DNA of 64,000 bases from VGLO01 sp964599285. Its GTDB lineage: Bacteria > Patescibacteriota > Minisyncoccia > Minisyncoccales > Staskawiczbacteraceae. Below, piece after piece: positions 1 through 7,474 of the stretch. Position 1 is the first letter of the stretch. Each line of letters starts with the position of its first letter. The notes below the pieces were generated by a model, which was given only the letters and a program-made list of their open reading frames with translations, was not told where the DNA came from and did not search any database. A program made the translations under genes and the position numbers. The DNA lies in contig CAZREI010000003.1 of the NCBI GenBank assembly GCA_964599285.1, forward strand, positions 6,444 through 70,443, written 5' to 3'.

Positions 1-1140
1 ATCGCCCTTGGCAAAGATGTTTCCGGAAACCCCATTTACACCGACTTAGCCGAAATGCCTCACATGCTGGTGGCTGGCGCAACCGGAACCGGTAAAACCA
101 TCTTTTTAAACTCGCTCATTTTAAGTTTGCTGTACAAAAGTACGCCGGAAAACTTGCGCATGATTATGGTGGACCCCAAGCGCGTGGAATTTCAAAATTA
201 CAACGACATTCCGCATTTGCTATGTCCGGTCATTTACGACGCGCCAAAAACCATTAACGCTTTGCAGTGGCTGGCGCGCGAAATGGAACGGCGCTTTGAG
301 GTATTTTCAGAAATTCCTACGCGTAACATTAAAAGTTACAATTCCAATAAATCGGTCATTGCCTCCGGTTCGCAGTTGCCTTACATTGTGCTGGTAGTTG
401 ACGAACTGGCCGACTTGATGGCCGCCAAAGGCAAGGAACTGGAAGCCGGCATTGTAAGGCTGGCGCAGATGGCTCGGGCCACCGGAATCCACTTGGTGCT
501 GGCAACACAAAGGCCATCGGTGGAAGTCATCACGGGATTGATCAAGGCCAACATCAGCTCGCGTATTAGTTTTCAGGTGGCATCGCAAATTGACTCGCGC
601 ACGGTTATTGATACGTCGGGCGCGGAAAAGCTTTTGGGCATGGGAGATATGCTGTTTTTGTCTTCCAAGAGTTCCAAAATTACCCGTATCCAAGGTCCGT
701 ACATTTCTGAAAAAGAAGTTAAAAAAGTTACCGACTGGTCAGCCGAGCAGGCAAAGGTAGTGGAGGATCCCCAATCAATGCTCATTGCCAGCTTAAAAGA
801 TTCCCTGGAAGCACAGCAACAAGGTGATGAAAAATCAGGTGGAGCCGATGTGTTTTTTGGCGACGACGATCCGTTATTTGAAGATGTAAAAAGGATTGTG
901 CTAGAAACCAAAAAAGCATCGGCGTCGTTTTTACAAAGAAGATTGCGCATCGGCTATTCGCGAGCCGCGCGCCTCATTGACATGCTGGAAGATAAAGGAT
1001 TTGTCGGCCCGGCCGATGGCGCCAAACCTAGGGAAGTATACGAAACTCCAACCCAAGCAAGGACAGCAGATTTGTCAGGCGGCACGGGAATGGACGAGTC
1101 GGAGGAGGTACCGAAGGAGGAAGGGTGGGAGAAAGTGTAG
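1..1140 (+). CDS. ftsK: DNA translocase FtsK/SpoIIIE (5' end cut by window)
   Basis: C-terminal 379 residues of an FtsK/SpoIIIE-type ATP-driven DNA pump, which clears chromosomal DNA from the division septum. The reading frame is open from base 1, so the true start and the N-terminal membrane part lie outside the window. Walker A (GATGTGKT) is near fragment residues 26-33 and Walker B (VVDELAD) near 133-138, followed by the conserved RATGIHLVLATQRPS stretch. The C-terminal part, from about residue 275 (ending near the SRAARLIDMLEDKGFVG segment), matches the winged-helix gamma domain that reads KOPS-type polar sequences. A short acidic tail ends the protein. Lying a few kb upstream of ftsA and ftsZ, it fits a chromosome-segregation/division neighbourhood. 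Family assignment is very secure. Confidence 0.95.
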   Translation: MALGKDVSGNPIYTDLAEMPHMLVAGATGTGKTIFLNSLILSLLYKSTPENLRMIMVDPKRVEFQNYNDIPHLLCPVIYDAPKTINALQWLAREMERRFEVFSEIPTRNIKSYNSNKSVIASGSQLPYIVLVVDELADLMAAKGKELEAGIVRLAQMARATGIHLVLATQRPSVEVITGLIKANISSRISFQVASQIDSRTVIDTSGAEKLLGMGDMLFLSSKSSKITRIQGPYISEKEVKKVTDWSAEQAKVVEDPQSMLIASLKDSLEAQQQGDEKSGGADVFFGDDDPLFEDVKRIVLETKKASASFLQRRLRIGYSRAARLIDMLEDKGFVGPADGAKPREVYETPTQARTADLSGGTGMDESEEVPKEEGWEKV

Positions 1141-1164
1141 CCGCGCGCGCCGCGGCGCGCGCGG
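1141..1164. repeat. 24-bp perfect GC-only palindrome
   Basis: A perfect self-complementary 24-mer of only G and C starts immediately after the ftsK stop codon. A second perfect 24-bp GC palindrome with a different sequence lies at 23048-23071, also just upstream of a REP-like CGTCATTGCGAG copy. It could act as a transcript end or as one arm of the composite intergenic element. There is no T-run, so it is not a classical intrinsic terminator. Confidence 0.6.
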
Positions 1165-1200
1165 AATTCCCAAATCCCAATTTCCAATTTCCATCCCGCG

Positions 1201-1267
1201 CCGTCATTGCGGCCAGCTGAGCTGGCCAGACCCGCTAAGCGGGTCTGGCCGAAGAGCGGCAATCTTA
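1201..1267 (+). repeat. REP-like element, copy R1 (expanded centre)
   Basis: It begins CCGTCATTGC and ends GCGGCAATCTTA, the two ends of the REP-like family found 13 times in the window. The centre holds a perfect 27-bp inverted repeat at 1224-1250 (GGCCAGACCCGC, TAA, GCGGGTCTGGCC). It fills the gap between ftsK and the ORF6N gene and ends 4 bp before that gene's ATG. Confidence 0.75.
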
Positions 1268-1271
1268 AAAT

Positions 1272-1941
1272 ATGGAAAACAGTATCATTCCAAGCGAGAG
1301 GATAGTCAATAAAATATACATCATTCGTGGTAGAAAGGTTATGATCGATCGCGATCTATCCGAGCTTTATGGAGTTAAGACAAAAGTTTTGAATCAGGCG
1401 GTAAAAAGAAATATGAAACGGTTTCCTGAAGATTTTATGTTTAAGCTTGATAAAGCAGAGTCTAAAAACTTGAGGTCACAAATTGTGACTTCAAGTTGGG
1501 GTGGTACAAGGAAAGAAATATTTGTCTTTACTGAGCAAGGCGTGGCGATGCTATCAAGTGTGCTCAATAGTGACCGTGCAATACAAGTGAACATTCAAAT
1601 TATCAGGACGTTTACCAAAGTCAGAGAATTATTAGCTACCAACGAAGCCTTATATACTTTGAATTACGAAATGCTTTTTGAAAGGCGGGTTTCGGGTCTT
1701 TTCTCCAAATTTTGGCTATAAATTCGCTATAAATATTTTACGTAGCTTGCTACGTAAAATATTTCTATCAAATTTCTATCTCAAAATTTGAAGAAAATAC
1801 CTCGAAAGCATTTCGTAATTCAAAGTTAGAAAGATAATGGAAATGGAAAAAAGGTACGACAGTAGTATTAAGGATATCTTTAATAAGCTGGGACTTTTGC
1901 AGTCAGATAAAAAGAAACCTAAAAATAAAATAGGATTTTAA
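1272..1941 (+). pseudogene. ORF6N-domain (KilA-N-like) DNA-binding protein, interrupted by a hairpin element
   Basis: The ORF 1272-1721 encodes an ORF6N domain: residues 10-120 include RGRKVMIDRDLSELYGV, NMKRFPEDFMF and FTEQGVAMLSSVL, typical of phage- and mobile-element-associated DNA-binding proteins. At 1657 a 169-bp palindromic element (copy A1) interrupts the gene. The last ~20 residues of the ORF are read from the element and stop inside it. Downstream of the element, in another frame, 1834-1941 still encodes a normal ORF6N C-terminus: a KRYDSSIKDIF helix and a basic PKNKIGF end. The original gene therefore spanned 1272-1941. The truncated N-terminal DNA-binding domain may still be made; function is unknown. 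Confidence 0.85.
1657..1825 (+). mobile_element. Hairpin element family A, copy A1 (inside ORF6N gene)
   Basis: Terminal inverted repeats CTTTGAATTACGAAATGC and GCATTTCGTAATTCAAAG enclose a second palindrome with a TACGTAGC-TT-GCTACGTA centre. The whole unit can fold into one long, imperfect hairpin. Flanking heptamers TTATATA and TTAGAAA match at 5 of 7 positions, consistent with a decayed target duplication. It disrupts the ORF6N coding sequence. Five related copies occur at 5284, 15028, 25127, 27235 and 36745. It encodes no protein. Confidence 0.85.
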
Positions 1942-1957
1942 TAATATAGAAAAGATT

Positions 1958-3709
1958 ATGCCAGGAGAACCAAGCGAACAGTTTAATCAAGATCGGGAGC
2001 CTGATGCAAAAATTGTTCCAGATGAAATTAAATTGTCAAAAGGACGCAATACACAGATCATCAAACCAGAAGAGATGCAAGCAGAGATGGAAATACCCTA
2101 TTCTGCTGAAGGTCGTAGTGAAGTGCGCGAAGAAGACTTATCTCCAGAGATTATTGAAAAGATAATGGGAAAAGTTCAAGATATTGATGAGTATGGGACG
2201 GCTTACCATGTGATGACTAGTGCAGAAGATTTGCCTGGTTTTAGTAGAGATAGAGACGAGAGGCCATGGAAAGAACGTCTGGAGGACATTTTAAAACATG
2301 GTTTACTTGGCACTGTTCACGAAAGAACAGGTACGGTTAGTAAGGTTAATTCGGAGAAATGGGTACGAGGTGTCAAGAAGGAAAAACGGGGAGAGGTGAT
2401 GTTCAATATTATTGGACGAGAATTTCACGAAAGTGATTTGAGCGAAAGAGAACGTGAAGATGAGCGCAAAGCAGGAAAAACGTGGATTGAGACAGGAACT
2501 TTTATGTGGCAAGATAGTAATAAGATTGCTATTATTTTTGATGTATCAAAATTTAAAGAAGTTGAACCAAGAAAAGGAGAAGATTTCAAATTACCAAAAC
2601 CAAAAACATTTCATGTCGATTCTAAAAAAACAAAAATGAATGAAAGAGGAGAATTAATGGCCCAATCTGATTATGGCTTTTCGCTTTATCCTCGGGTTGC
2701 GCCCAAATTATTTAAAGGATTAGTTTTTAAAGCTACGCGTAAGTATAGCGAAAAAGAAAGAGAAAAATATTTAAAAACCTGGGGCGACACTCCTAATCAT
2801 AGATATGCTTTGGAAATGGCCCAAGTAGAAGAAGATGATCCTCAAAAGTTAGAAGAAAGGGCTGAAGAAATAGTTTTATTAATGAAAAAAGTTTATGAAA
2901 ATAAACCAGATATTCTGATTCCTGTTTACGATGTTCGTGGTAACTTATATTGGCCTGAAAAGTTAAGTCACACAGAAATACAAAAATTGAAGTCAAAACC
3001 AATTGATACTGCCGATAATTTAAAACAGGAAAAGAAAGAAAGGTATAGTCGTACAGTTCTTGAAATTGGGTCCGGCTCACTGAAGACACCTTGGCTGGAA
3101 GATAGAAATCTTAACGATTATGCTACTGCCCATATTATTTGTACCGATATACAACACAAAACTATAAAAGATGCCGCGAAAGAAACTGATAAAAAATTAA
3201 AAGAATTAGGCAATAAATTTATTGGCAAATTTGACTACATGGCTGCTGATGGAAAACATCTTCCATTTGACGAAAATTCAATGGATGAAATATACTTAGC
3301 AAATGTTTTGGGAGATCCAAAAACTGCCGAAAAACAAAAAATTATTAGTGAAGCCACAAGAGTTCTTGCCATTAATGGAGATCTTATTATTGTGGAGTGG
3401 GCGACCCCCGAGTATGCAATCGGTGTTCGTAGTTCGGATATTCACAAGGAGACAGTTTGGAAAAATGCCTTAGGTTCATTTGTTGATCAATTAAAGAAGA
3501 TGGGCTTGAAGGTAAAAACGATAGAATCACCAGATTATAGATCTGATTTATCCATGAGAGGAGTTATGGAACCAGAGAAACTTAAAGAGATATTTAATAA
3601 GAGAGAAGAATATCTTAGTAATTTTCCTTACACCAAAAAGTTTATTGGTGGCTTAGGAATACCAGAAGTAGCTGAGGCACACCCCTTTATCCTTGTGCTT
3701 AAAAAGTAA
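1958..3709 (+). CDS. Class I SAM-dependent methyltransferase with uncharacterised N-terminal domain
   Basis: 583 residues. The C-terminal third is a Rossmann methyltransferase: motif I VLEIGSGS near residue 366, an acidic strand end (IICTDI), DYMAADGKHLPF, and MDEIYLANVLG followed by EATRVLAINGDLIIVEW, as in methyltransferase-11-like enzymes. The N-terminal ~350 residues are charged and unlike any family I can name with confidence. The stretch TAYHVMTSAED...LEDILKHGLLGT (about 81-119) loosely resembles the first strand and helix of ADP-ribosyltransferase-like folds, a weak inference. The substrate is unknown. The gene lies between two near-identical 23-bp copies of the ORF6N gene tail (1918 and 3745), so it may have been inserted there. 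Confidence 0.75.
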   Translation: MPGEPSEQFNQDREPDAKIVPDEIKLSKGRNTQIIKPEEMQAEMEIPYSAEGRSEVREEDLSPEIIEKIMGKVQDIDEYGTAYHVMTSAEDLPGFSRDRDERPWKERLEDILKHGLLGTVHERTGTVSKVNSEKWVRGVKKEKRGEVMFNIIGREFHESDLSEREREDERKAGKTWIETGTFMWQDSNKIAIIFDVSKFKEVEPRKGEDFKLPKPKTFHVDSKKTKMNERGELMAQSDYGFSLYPRVAPKLFKGLVFKATRKYSEKEREKYLKTWGDTPNHRYALEMAQVEEDDPQKLEERAEEIVLLMKKVYENKPDILIPVYDVRGNLYWPEKLSHTEIQKLKSKPIDTADNLKQEKKERYSRTVLEIGSGSLKTPWLEDRNLNDYATAHIICTDIQHKTIKDAAKETDKKLKELGNKFIGKFDYMAADGKHLPFDENSMDEIYLANVLGDPKTAEKQKIISEATRVLAINGDLIIVEWATPEYAIGVRSSDIHKETVWKNALGSFVDQLKKMGLKVKTIESPDYRSDLSMRGVMEPEKLKEIFNKREEYLSNFPYTKKFIGGLGIPEVAEAHPFILVLKK

Positions 3710-3744
3710 GTATTAAAAATAAAAAAACAACATGGATCAGAAAG

Positions 3745-3767
3745 CCCAAAAATAAAATAGGATTTTA
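3745..3767 (+). repeat. Second copy of the ORF6N gene tail
   Basis: These 23 bp match 1918-1940 (the codons for the PKNKIGF end and stop of the ORF6N gene) with one mismatch. Reading WIRKPKNKIGF then stop, it looks like the remnant of a second ORF6N C-terminus. Together the copies bracket the methyltransferase gene. Confidence 0.7.
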
Positions 3768-3771
3768 AAAC

Positions 3772-3891
3772 ATGAAAATGGAATTTAATAAAGTAACGTG
3801 GTATTCTATAACCCTGGCAATTGTTTTGTATGTGGCAACATTTTGTATTGCTTTTTATTTGGGCGCACAGTTTGGAATAAATTTAAAATAA
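3772..3891 (+). CDS. Small single-span membrane protein (39 aa)
   Basis: A short ORF starting MKMEFNKVTWYS, followed by a ~22-residue hydrophobic helix (ITLAIVLYVATFCIAFYLGAQ) and a short basic tail. As far as I recall, small proteins of this layout, with an N-terminal F-N-x-V-T-W-Y-S motif and a single helix, are common in Parcubacteria and have no known function. It starts 4 bp after the repeated ORF6N tail and precedes another hypothetical gene by 22 bp, so the two may be co-transcribed. The intact hydrophobic pattern and recognisable N-terminus support a real gene. Confidence 0.65.
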   Translation: MKMEFNKVTWYSITLAIVLYVATFCIAFYLGAQFGINLK

Positions 3892-3913
3892 AATATTTTT
3901 TACTTAAAAAGTT

Positions 3914-4189
3914 ATGGCAAAGGGGAAAATACTATTAGCTTCTGATGATGCTCAAAAAATCCAAGATGAGATTTTTAAGAAAATGGGTTTTCAAAATAAA
4001 ATGAAAATATTTTTTAAAATTAACAATAGAGTTTTTAATATGGCTGTTGATAAAATAAAATTTCAATATCCTAATCTTGATCACATATCTTTTTCAAGAA
4101 AGCTTTATAGCCACATTGGTTTAAAAAGAGAATATTACGATAATTTGTTCAACAAATTTTTACAAGAAGAATTAAAAAATAATCATTAA
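3914..4189 (+). CDS. Hypothetical protein (91 aa)
   Basis: I do not recognise this family. The protein is basic, mostly helical by composition, and has no signal peptide or membrane helix. Repeated aromatic and lysine residues (KMKIFFKINNRVF, KLYSHIGLKREYYDNLF) suggest a small globular or nucleic-acid-associated protein, but nothing specific can be claimed. It lies between the small membrane protein and recA on the same strand. AT-rich codon use matches the preceding methyltransferase rather than recA, so 1272-4189 looks like an accessory island. Confidence 0.6.
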   Translation: MAKGKILLASDDAQKIQDEIFKKMGFQNKMKIFFKINNRVFNMAVDKIKFQYPNLDHISFSRKLYSHIGLKREYYDNLFNKFLQEELKNNH

Positions 4190-4194
4190 ACACT

Positions 4195-4224
4195 TATTCC
4201 AACATTCTTGAGAACATTGGAATA
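4195..4224. promoter_or_regulatory. Palindrome upstream of recA, possible operator or terminator stem
   Basis: TATTCCAA and TTGGAATA form the outer arms, with TTCTTGAGAA between them as a second 10-bp dyad. It lies 10 bp before the recA start codon. Position and dyad symmetry would suit a damage-response operator, but the sequence does not match the known LexA boxes (Gram-positive CGAAC-N4-GTTCG or enteric CTG-N10-CAG). It may instead be the terminator stem of the preceding gene. Confidence 0.35.
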
Positions 4225-4234
4225 GGGAAACATT

Positions 4235-5278
4235 ATGGCAAAAGAAAAAAAAGGACCTGCCGTCGCTAAAGCTATGGCGGGCGAGGGAAAAAAGGAAAAC
4301 AAGGCGTTAAATTCTGCTATTGACGATATCAAGGCTCGGTTTGGCGAGGGGGCTATTATGAAACTTTCCGAAACCAACAAAGTCAACGTGGACGCCATTC
4401 CTACCGGATCTATTGCCATGGATGCGGCGCTTGGGGTGGGCGGAATGCCGCGAGGCCGAATTATTGAAATTTACGGAGCGGAAAGTTCCGGAAAAACTAC
4501 GTTGTCTTTGCATATTGTATCTGAAGCCCAAAAAAAGGGAGGCGTGTGTGCTTACATCGACGCGGAGCACGCCATGGACCCGGACTATGCCAAACGCCTT
4601 GGCGTCAACACCGATGAACTGTTAATTTCCCAGCCAGATTCGGGCGAGCATGCTTTGCAAATTGTGGAGACATTAGTTAATACCAAAAATGTGGATGTGA
4701 TTGTGGTGGATTCGGTGGCGGCGCTAACTCCCCAGCGGGAAATAGAAGGCGAAATTGGTGACCAACACATGGGATTGCAGGCGCGCATGATGTCGCAGGC
4801 TTGTCGTAAATTATCGGCCATTGCCGCCAAGTCAAACACGATGATTATTTTTATCAACCAGACGCGCATGAAAATTGGCATGGTTTTTGGGAACCCAGAA
4901 ACGACGCCCGGGGGATTGGCATTAAAATTTTATGCTTCTGTCAGGGTAAACTTAGCTCGGACGGCGCAGATAAAATCGGGAGATGAAATTATTGGCAACC
5001 GAGTGAAAGCCAAGGTGGTCAAAAACAAAGTGGCCGCACCCTTTAGGATTGCCGAGTTTGATATTTATTATAACGAGGGAATTTCAAAGTCGGGAGACGC
5101 GCTGCGGGCGGGATTGGCCAGTGGTGCAATTAAGCAAAACGGCAACACTTTTATGTTTGGCGGCGAAAAAATGGGCGTGGGGACCGAAGTGGCAAAGCAA
5201 TATTTAAAAGAGCATCCCGAAACCATAGAAAAAATAAAAGTATCTGCTGTTGCCGGCACGGCGGTGGAGGAGTCATAA
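4235..5278 (+). CDS. recA: Recombinase RecA
   Basis: 347 residues, normal RecA length. It forms ATP-dependent filaments on single-stranded DNA for homologous recombination and repair. Visible landmarks are Walker A GAESSGKTT (81-89), the catalytic strand DVIVVDSVAALTP (154-165), loop L1/L2 region GDQHMGLQARMMSQ and INQTRMKIGMVFGNPETTPGG (208-227), and the C-terminal KNKVAAPFRIAEFDIYYNEGIS segment. The N-terminus carries a short basic, alanine-rich extension. The gene is more GC-rich than the hypothetical genes before it. A hairpin element and a strong terminator follow, so it is probably monocistronic. Confidence 0.98.
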   Translation: MAKEKKGPAVAKAMAGEGKKENKALNSAIDDIKARFGEGAIMKLSETNKVNVDAIPTGSIAMDAALGVGGMPRGRIIEIYGAESSGKTTLSLHIVSEAQKKGGVCAYIDAEHAMDPDYAKRLGVNTDELLISQPDSGEHALQIVETLVNTKNVDVIVVDSVAALTPQREIEGEIGDQHMGLQARMMSQACRKLSAIAAKSNTMIIFINQTRMKIGMVFGNPETTPGGLALKFYASVRVNLARTAQIKSGDEIIGNRVKAKVVKNKVAAPFRIAEFDIYYNEGISKSGDALRAGLASGAIKQNGNTFMFGGEKMGVGTEVAKQYLKEHPETIEKIKVSAVAGTAVEES

Positions 5279-5283
5279 CTTTA

Positions 5284-5455
5284 CCGTGAATTACGAAATG
5301 GATATATAGGAAACATATTTCTTGTCTTTTCCCCAATTTTTGGCTATAAATTCGCAATAATTTTTATGCTTATGCGTGGCTAAGCATAAAAATTCTATCG
5401 AATTTCTATCTCAAAAATTGGGAAAAATCCAAAGAAACCATTTAGTAATTCACGG
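5284..5455 (+). mobile_element. Hairpin element family A, copy A2
   Basis: The termini CCGTGAATTACGAAATGG and CCATTTAGTAATTCACGG pair with each other. The interior shares the AATTTTTGGCTATAAATTCGC and TCTATCAAATTTCTATCTC-like blocks of the other copies, with an AT-rich central stem (ATGCTTA...TAAGCAT). It sits 5 bp after the recA stop. No clear target duplication is seen. Confidence 0.85.
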
Positions 5456-5464
5456 TAATTTCAG

Positions 5465-5505
5465 AATAAAAAACGGTTTCCTGGCAACGCGAGCCGTTTT
5501 TTATT
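5465..5505 (+). terminator. Intrinsic terminator after recA
   Basis: AATAAAAAACGG (5465-5476) pairs with CCGTTTTTTATT (5494-5505) around a loop that can partly pair itself. The A- and T-rich flanks suit a bidirectional rho-independent terminator. It is the first terminator after recA, beyond element A2. Confidence 0.7.
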
Positions 5506-5588
5506 TCCTGAACTTTGAATCGCCAAATGCTCTTTTCAAAGAGGATTTGATGATTTAAAGTTCTTGAAAAATATTGTACTATACACCA

Positions 5589-6002
5589 ATGATAGAGATT
5601 AACAATCTTACCAATTTTGCTGTGGATAACGCCTTTTTTTTGGGGGTTGCAAAAAAAGTGCTAACAGGCGAAAATAAAAGAACGCAAAACGTATCGGTTG
5701 CTTTTGTTACGCCGGAGGAAATCCAAAAACTCAATAAAACATACCGCAAAAAAGACAAGCCAACCGATGTTTTATCATTTGAAAAAGTATCGGAGTTTAA
5801 AGATGAAGCGGTGGAAATTATTATTTGCCCGTTCGTGGTGCGCCAAAATGCAAAGGAGAGTAAATTGCCACTGAAAAAAGAACTGGCAAAAATGCTCATC
5901 CACGGGCTGCTGCACACGCTTGGGTACGATCACGAGCGATCAGAAAAAGAAGCAAGGGTAATGGAGGAACTTGAAAAAAAGTATTTTGCAAAAATAAAGT
6001 AA
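5589..6002 (+). CDS. ybeY: Endoribonuclease YbeY (16S rRNA maturation)
   Basis: 137 residues starting MIEINNL; a possible upstream TTG start at 5574 is less likely. YbeY is a zinc-dependent single-strand endoribonuclease for 16S rRNA 3' maturation and ribosome quality control. The metal-binding signature H-G-x-L-H-x-L-G-Y-D-H is intact (H105, H109, H115), preceded by the conserved NKTYRKKDKPTDVLSFE segment. No convincing Shine-Dalgarno is visible. It is separated from ftsA by a palindromic spacer and read in the same direction. Confidence 0.95.
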   Translation: MIEINNLTNFAVDNAFFLGVAKKVLTGENKRTQNVSVAFVTPEEIQKLNKTYRKKDKPTDVLSFEKVSEFKDEAVEIIICPFVVRQNAKESKLPLKKELAKMLIHGLLHTLGYDHERSEKEARVMEELEKKYFAKIK

Positions 6003-6134
6003 TGCATCAACGGGAATCTGGAATCTTGTATCTGGTATCTTGAATTGAATTTAGAATTTAGAATGTAGCGCTTTGCATTCAAGATTCTTAATTCTATTCC
6101 AGCTTCAAGATACAAGATTCATAATTCAAGCGTA
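6003..6134. repeat. Palindromic AT-rich spacer made of a repeated word
   Basis: The spacer between ybeY and ftsA is built from variants of GAATCTTGTATCTTGAATT on one side and their reverse complements (AAGATACAAGATTC) on the other, forming a long imperfect hairpin. It has the architecture of the other spacers in the window but no REP-like core. Confidence 0.6.
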
Positions 6135-7379
6135 ATGGCACGCGGTCACATCATCACGGGTTTGGACATCGGCACCAGCGCCATTAAGGTTTTGGTTGCG
6201 CAAAAAAAGGCAAATGAGTGGGAGCTTTTGGCCTACGACCAAATTCCTTCTTTTGGCCTGCGTCGCGGTGTGGTGGTCAACGCAGAAGAAACGGCCAAAA
6301 ATATCCAGCTCCTGCTTTCCGGTGTTGAGCGGGACCATAACATCCGCATTAATTCGGCTTTTGTGAACATCGGCGGCAGCCACCTGTACGTGATTCCATC
6401 TGATGGCATTATTTCGGTATCGCGCGCCGACCAGCGGATTTCCAAAGAAGACGTAGAGCGGGTGTTGCAGGCCGCCCGGTCCATTAACATTCCATCTAAC
6501 GAAGAAATTTTGGACGTTTTTCCCAAAGAATTTATCATTGACGACCAGCACGACATCAAGCAGCCCGAAGGCCTAAGCGGCAAACGGTTGGAAGCAAAGG
6601 TGGTACTGCTTTGTTATTTTCAATCATACTTTACCAACTTGACCACGGCGGTATTAAATGCCAAACTGCAAATTAATGACCTGGTGCCTTCTCCCTTGGC
6701 CGCCGCCGAAGCGGTGCTTACTGGCCAGCAAAAAGAACTGGGGGTTGCGTTAATTGACATTGGATCCGACACCACCAGCCTTGCCGTGTTTGAAGAGGGT
6801 GACCTGGTGCACCTTGCCATTTTTCCGCTGGGATCGGCCAACATTACCAAAGATATTGCTATTGGGCTTCGGGTGGAATTTGCCACGGCCGAGAATATTA
6901 AAAAACAGCATGGGTCGCTCTTAGTTGGCGGCAACGGCATGGGCAATGGCAAAAAAGATCAAAGCAAAAAGAAAATAGAAATGTTTGAACAGGCCGATTC
7001 ACTTTCTTTCACGGAAAAGGAACTGGTTAATATTATTGGTCCGCGGGTGCAAGAAATTTTGGACCTAATGCAAAAGGAACTTAAAAAAATCGGCAAACAA
7101 GAATTGCTGCCAGCCGGGATTGTTTTGACCGGCGGCGGGGCAAAGTTGCCGGGAATTAAGGAATTGGCCAAAGAGCAGTTGCGGCTTCCTTGCGAGATTG
7201 GCGTTATCAAGGGCATCGCCGGGCTGGAACAGGATCCTGCTTACGCCACGGTGGCGGGCTTGGTGCTGGGCGGCGCCAGTATTGATGAGTCAGGGGGCGA
7301 AGGGATGTCTGAATTTTTGGGATTTATGAAAAAAACTTCTTTTAAGCTCAAGAAAATGTTTCGAGTCTTCATCCCATAA
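6135..7379 (+). CDS. ftsA: Cell division protein FtsA
   Basis: 414 residues of the actin-like FtsA family, which tethers FtsZ filaments to the membrane and recruits the divisome. The N-terminal phosphate-1 motif GLDIGTSAIKVLVAQ, the 1C-domain region (VNIGGSHLYVIPSDGIISVSR), phosphate-2 (ALIDIGSDTTSLAVFEEG) and the adenosine motif (GIVLTGGGAKLPGI) are all present. The last ~20 residues (FMKKTSFKLKKMFRVFI) form the expected amphipathic membrane-targeting helix. ftsZ follows after a ~95-bp palindromic spacer. The pairing is notable because the neighbouring FtsZ lacks the C-terminal peptide that FtsA normally binds. Confidence 0.96.
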   Translation: MARGHIITGLDIGTSAIKVLVAQKKANEWELLAYDQIPSFGLRRGVVVNAEETAKNIQLLLSGVERDHNIRINSAFVNIGGSHLYVIPSDGIISVSRADQRISKEDVERVLQAARSINIPSNEEILDVFPKEFIIDDQHDIKQPEGLSGKRLEAKVVLLCYFQSYFTNLTTAVLNAKLQINDLVPSPLAAAEAVLTGQQKELGVALIDIGSDTTSLAVFEEGDLVHLAIFPLGSANITKDIAIGLRVEFATAENIKKQHGSLLVGGNGMGNGKKDQSKKKIEMFEQADSLSFTEKELVNIIGPRVQEILDLMQKELKKIGKQELLPAGIVLTGGGAKLPGIKELAKEQLRLPCEIGVIKGIAGLEQDPAYATVAGLVLGGASIDESGGEGMSEFLGFMKKTSFKLKKMFRVFIP

Positions 7380-7381
7380 CT

Positions 7382-7474
7382 GGCTACGAAATACGAATTT
7401 GTTACGAATATACCAAATCAAACGCAACGTTAATTCGTATATTGGTACTTGATTCGTATTTCGTAGCGAATTTC
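7382..7474. repeat. Palindromic spacer between ftsA and ftsZ
   Basis: GCTACGAAATACGAATTTG near the left end is mirrored by CTTGATTCGTATTTCGTAGC at the right, with TACGAATATACCAA and TTCGTATATTGGTA as inner arms. The hairpin ends 2-3 bp before the ftsZ start codon, so it would place the ftsZ start at the base of a stem in a read-through transcript. Confidence 0.7.

Noticed and set aside
4195..4224. LexA SOS box upstream of recA
   Set aside because: It is a dyad but does not match the known LexA consensus sequences, so it is listed only as a possible operator.
5376..5558. 60-aa open frame across element A2 and the recA terminator
   Set aside because: It reads through the hairpin element and the terminator, its residues mirror the repeat and it has no ribosome-binding site.
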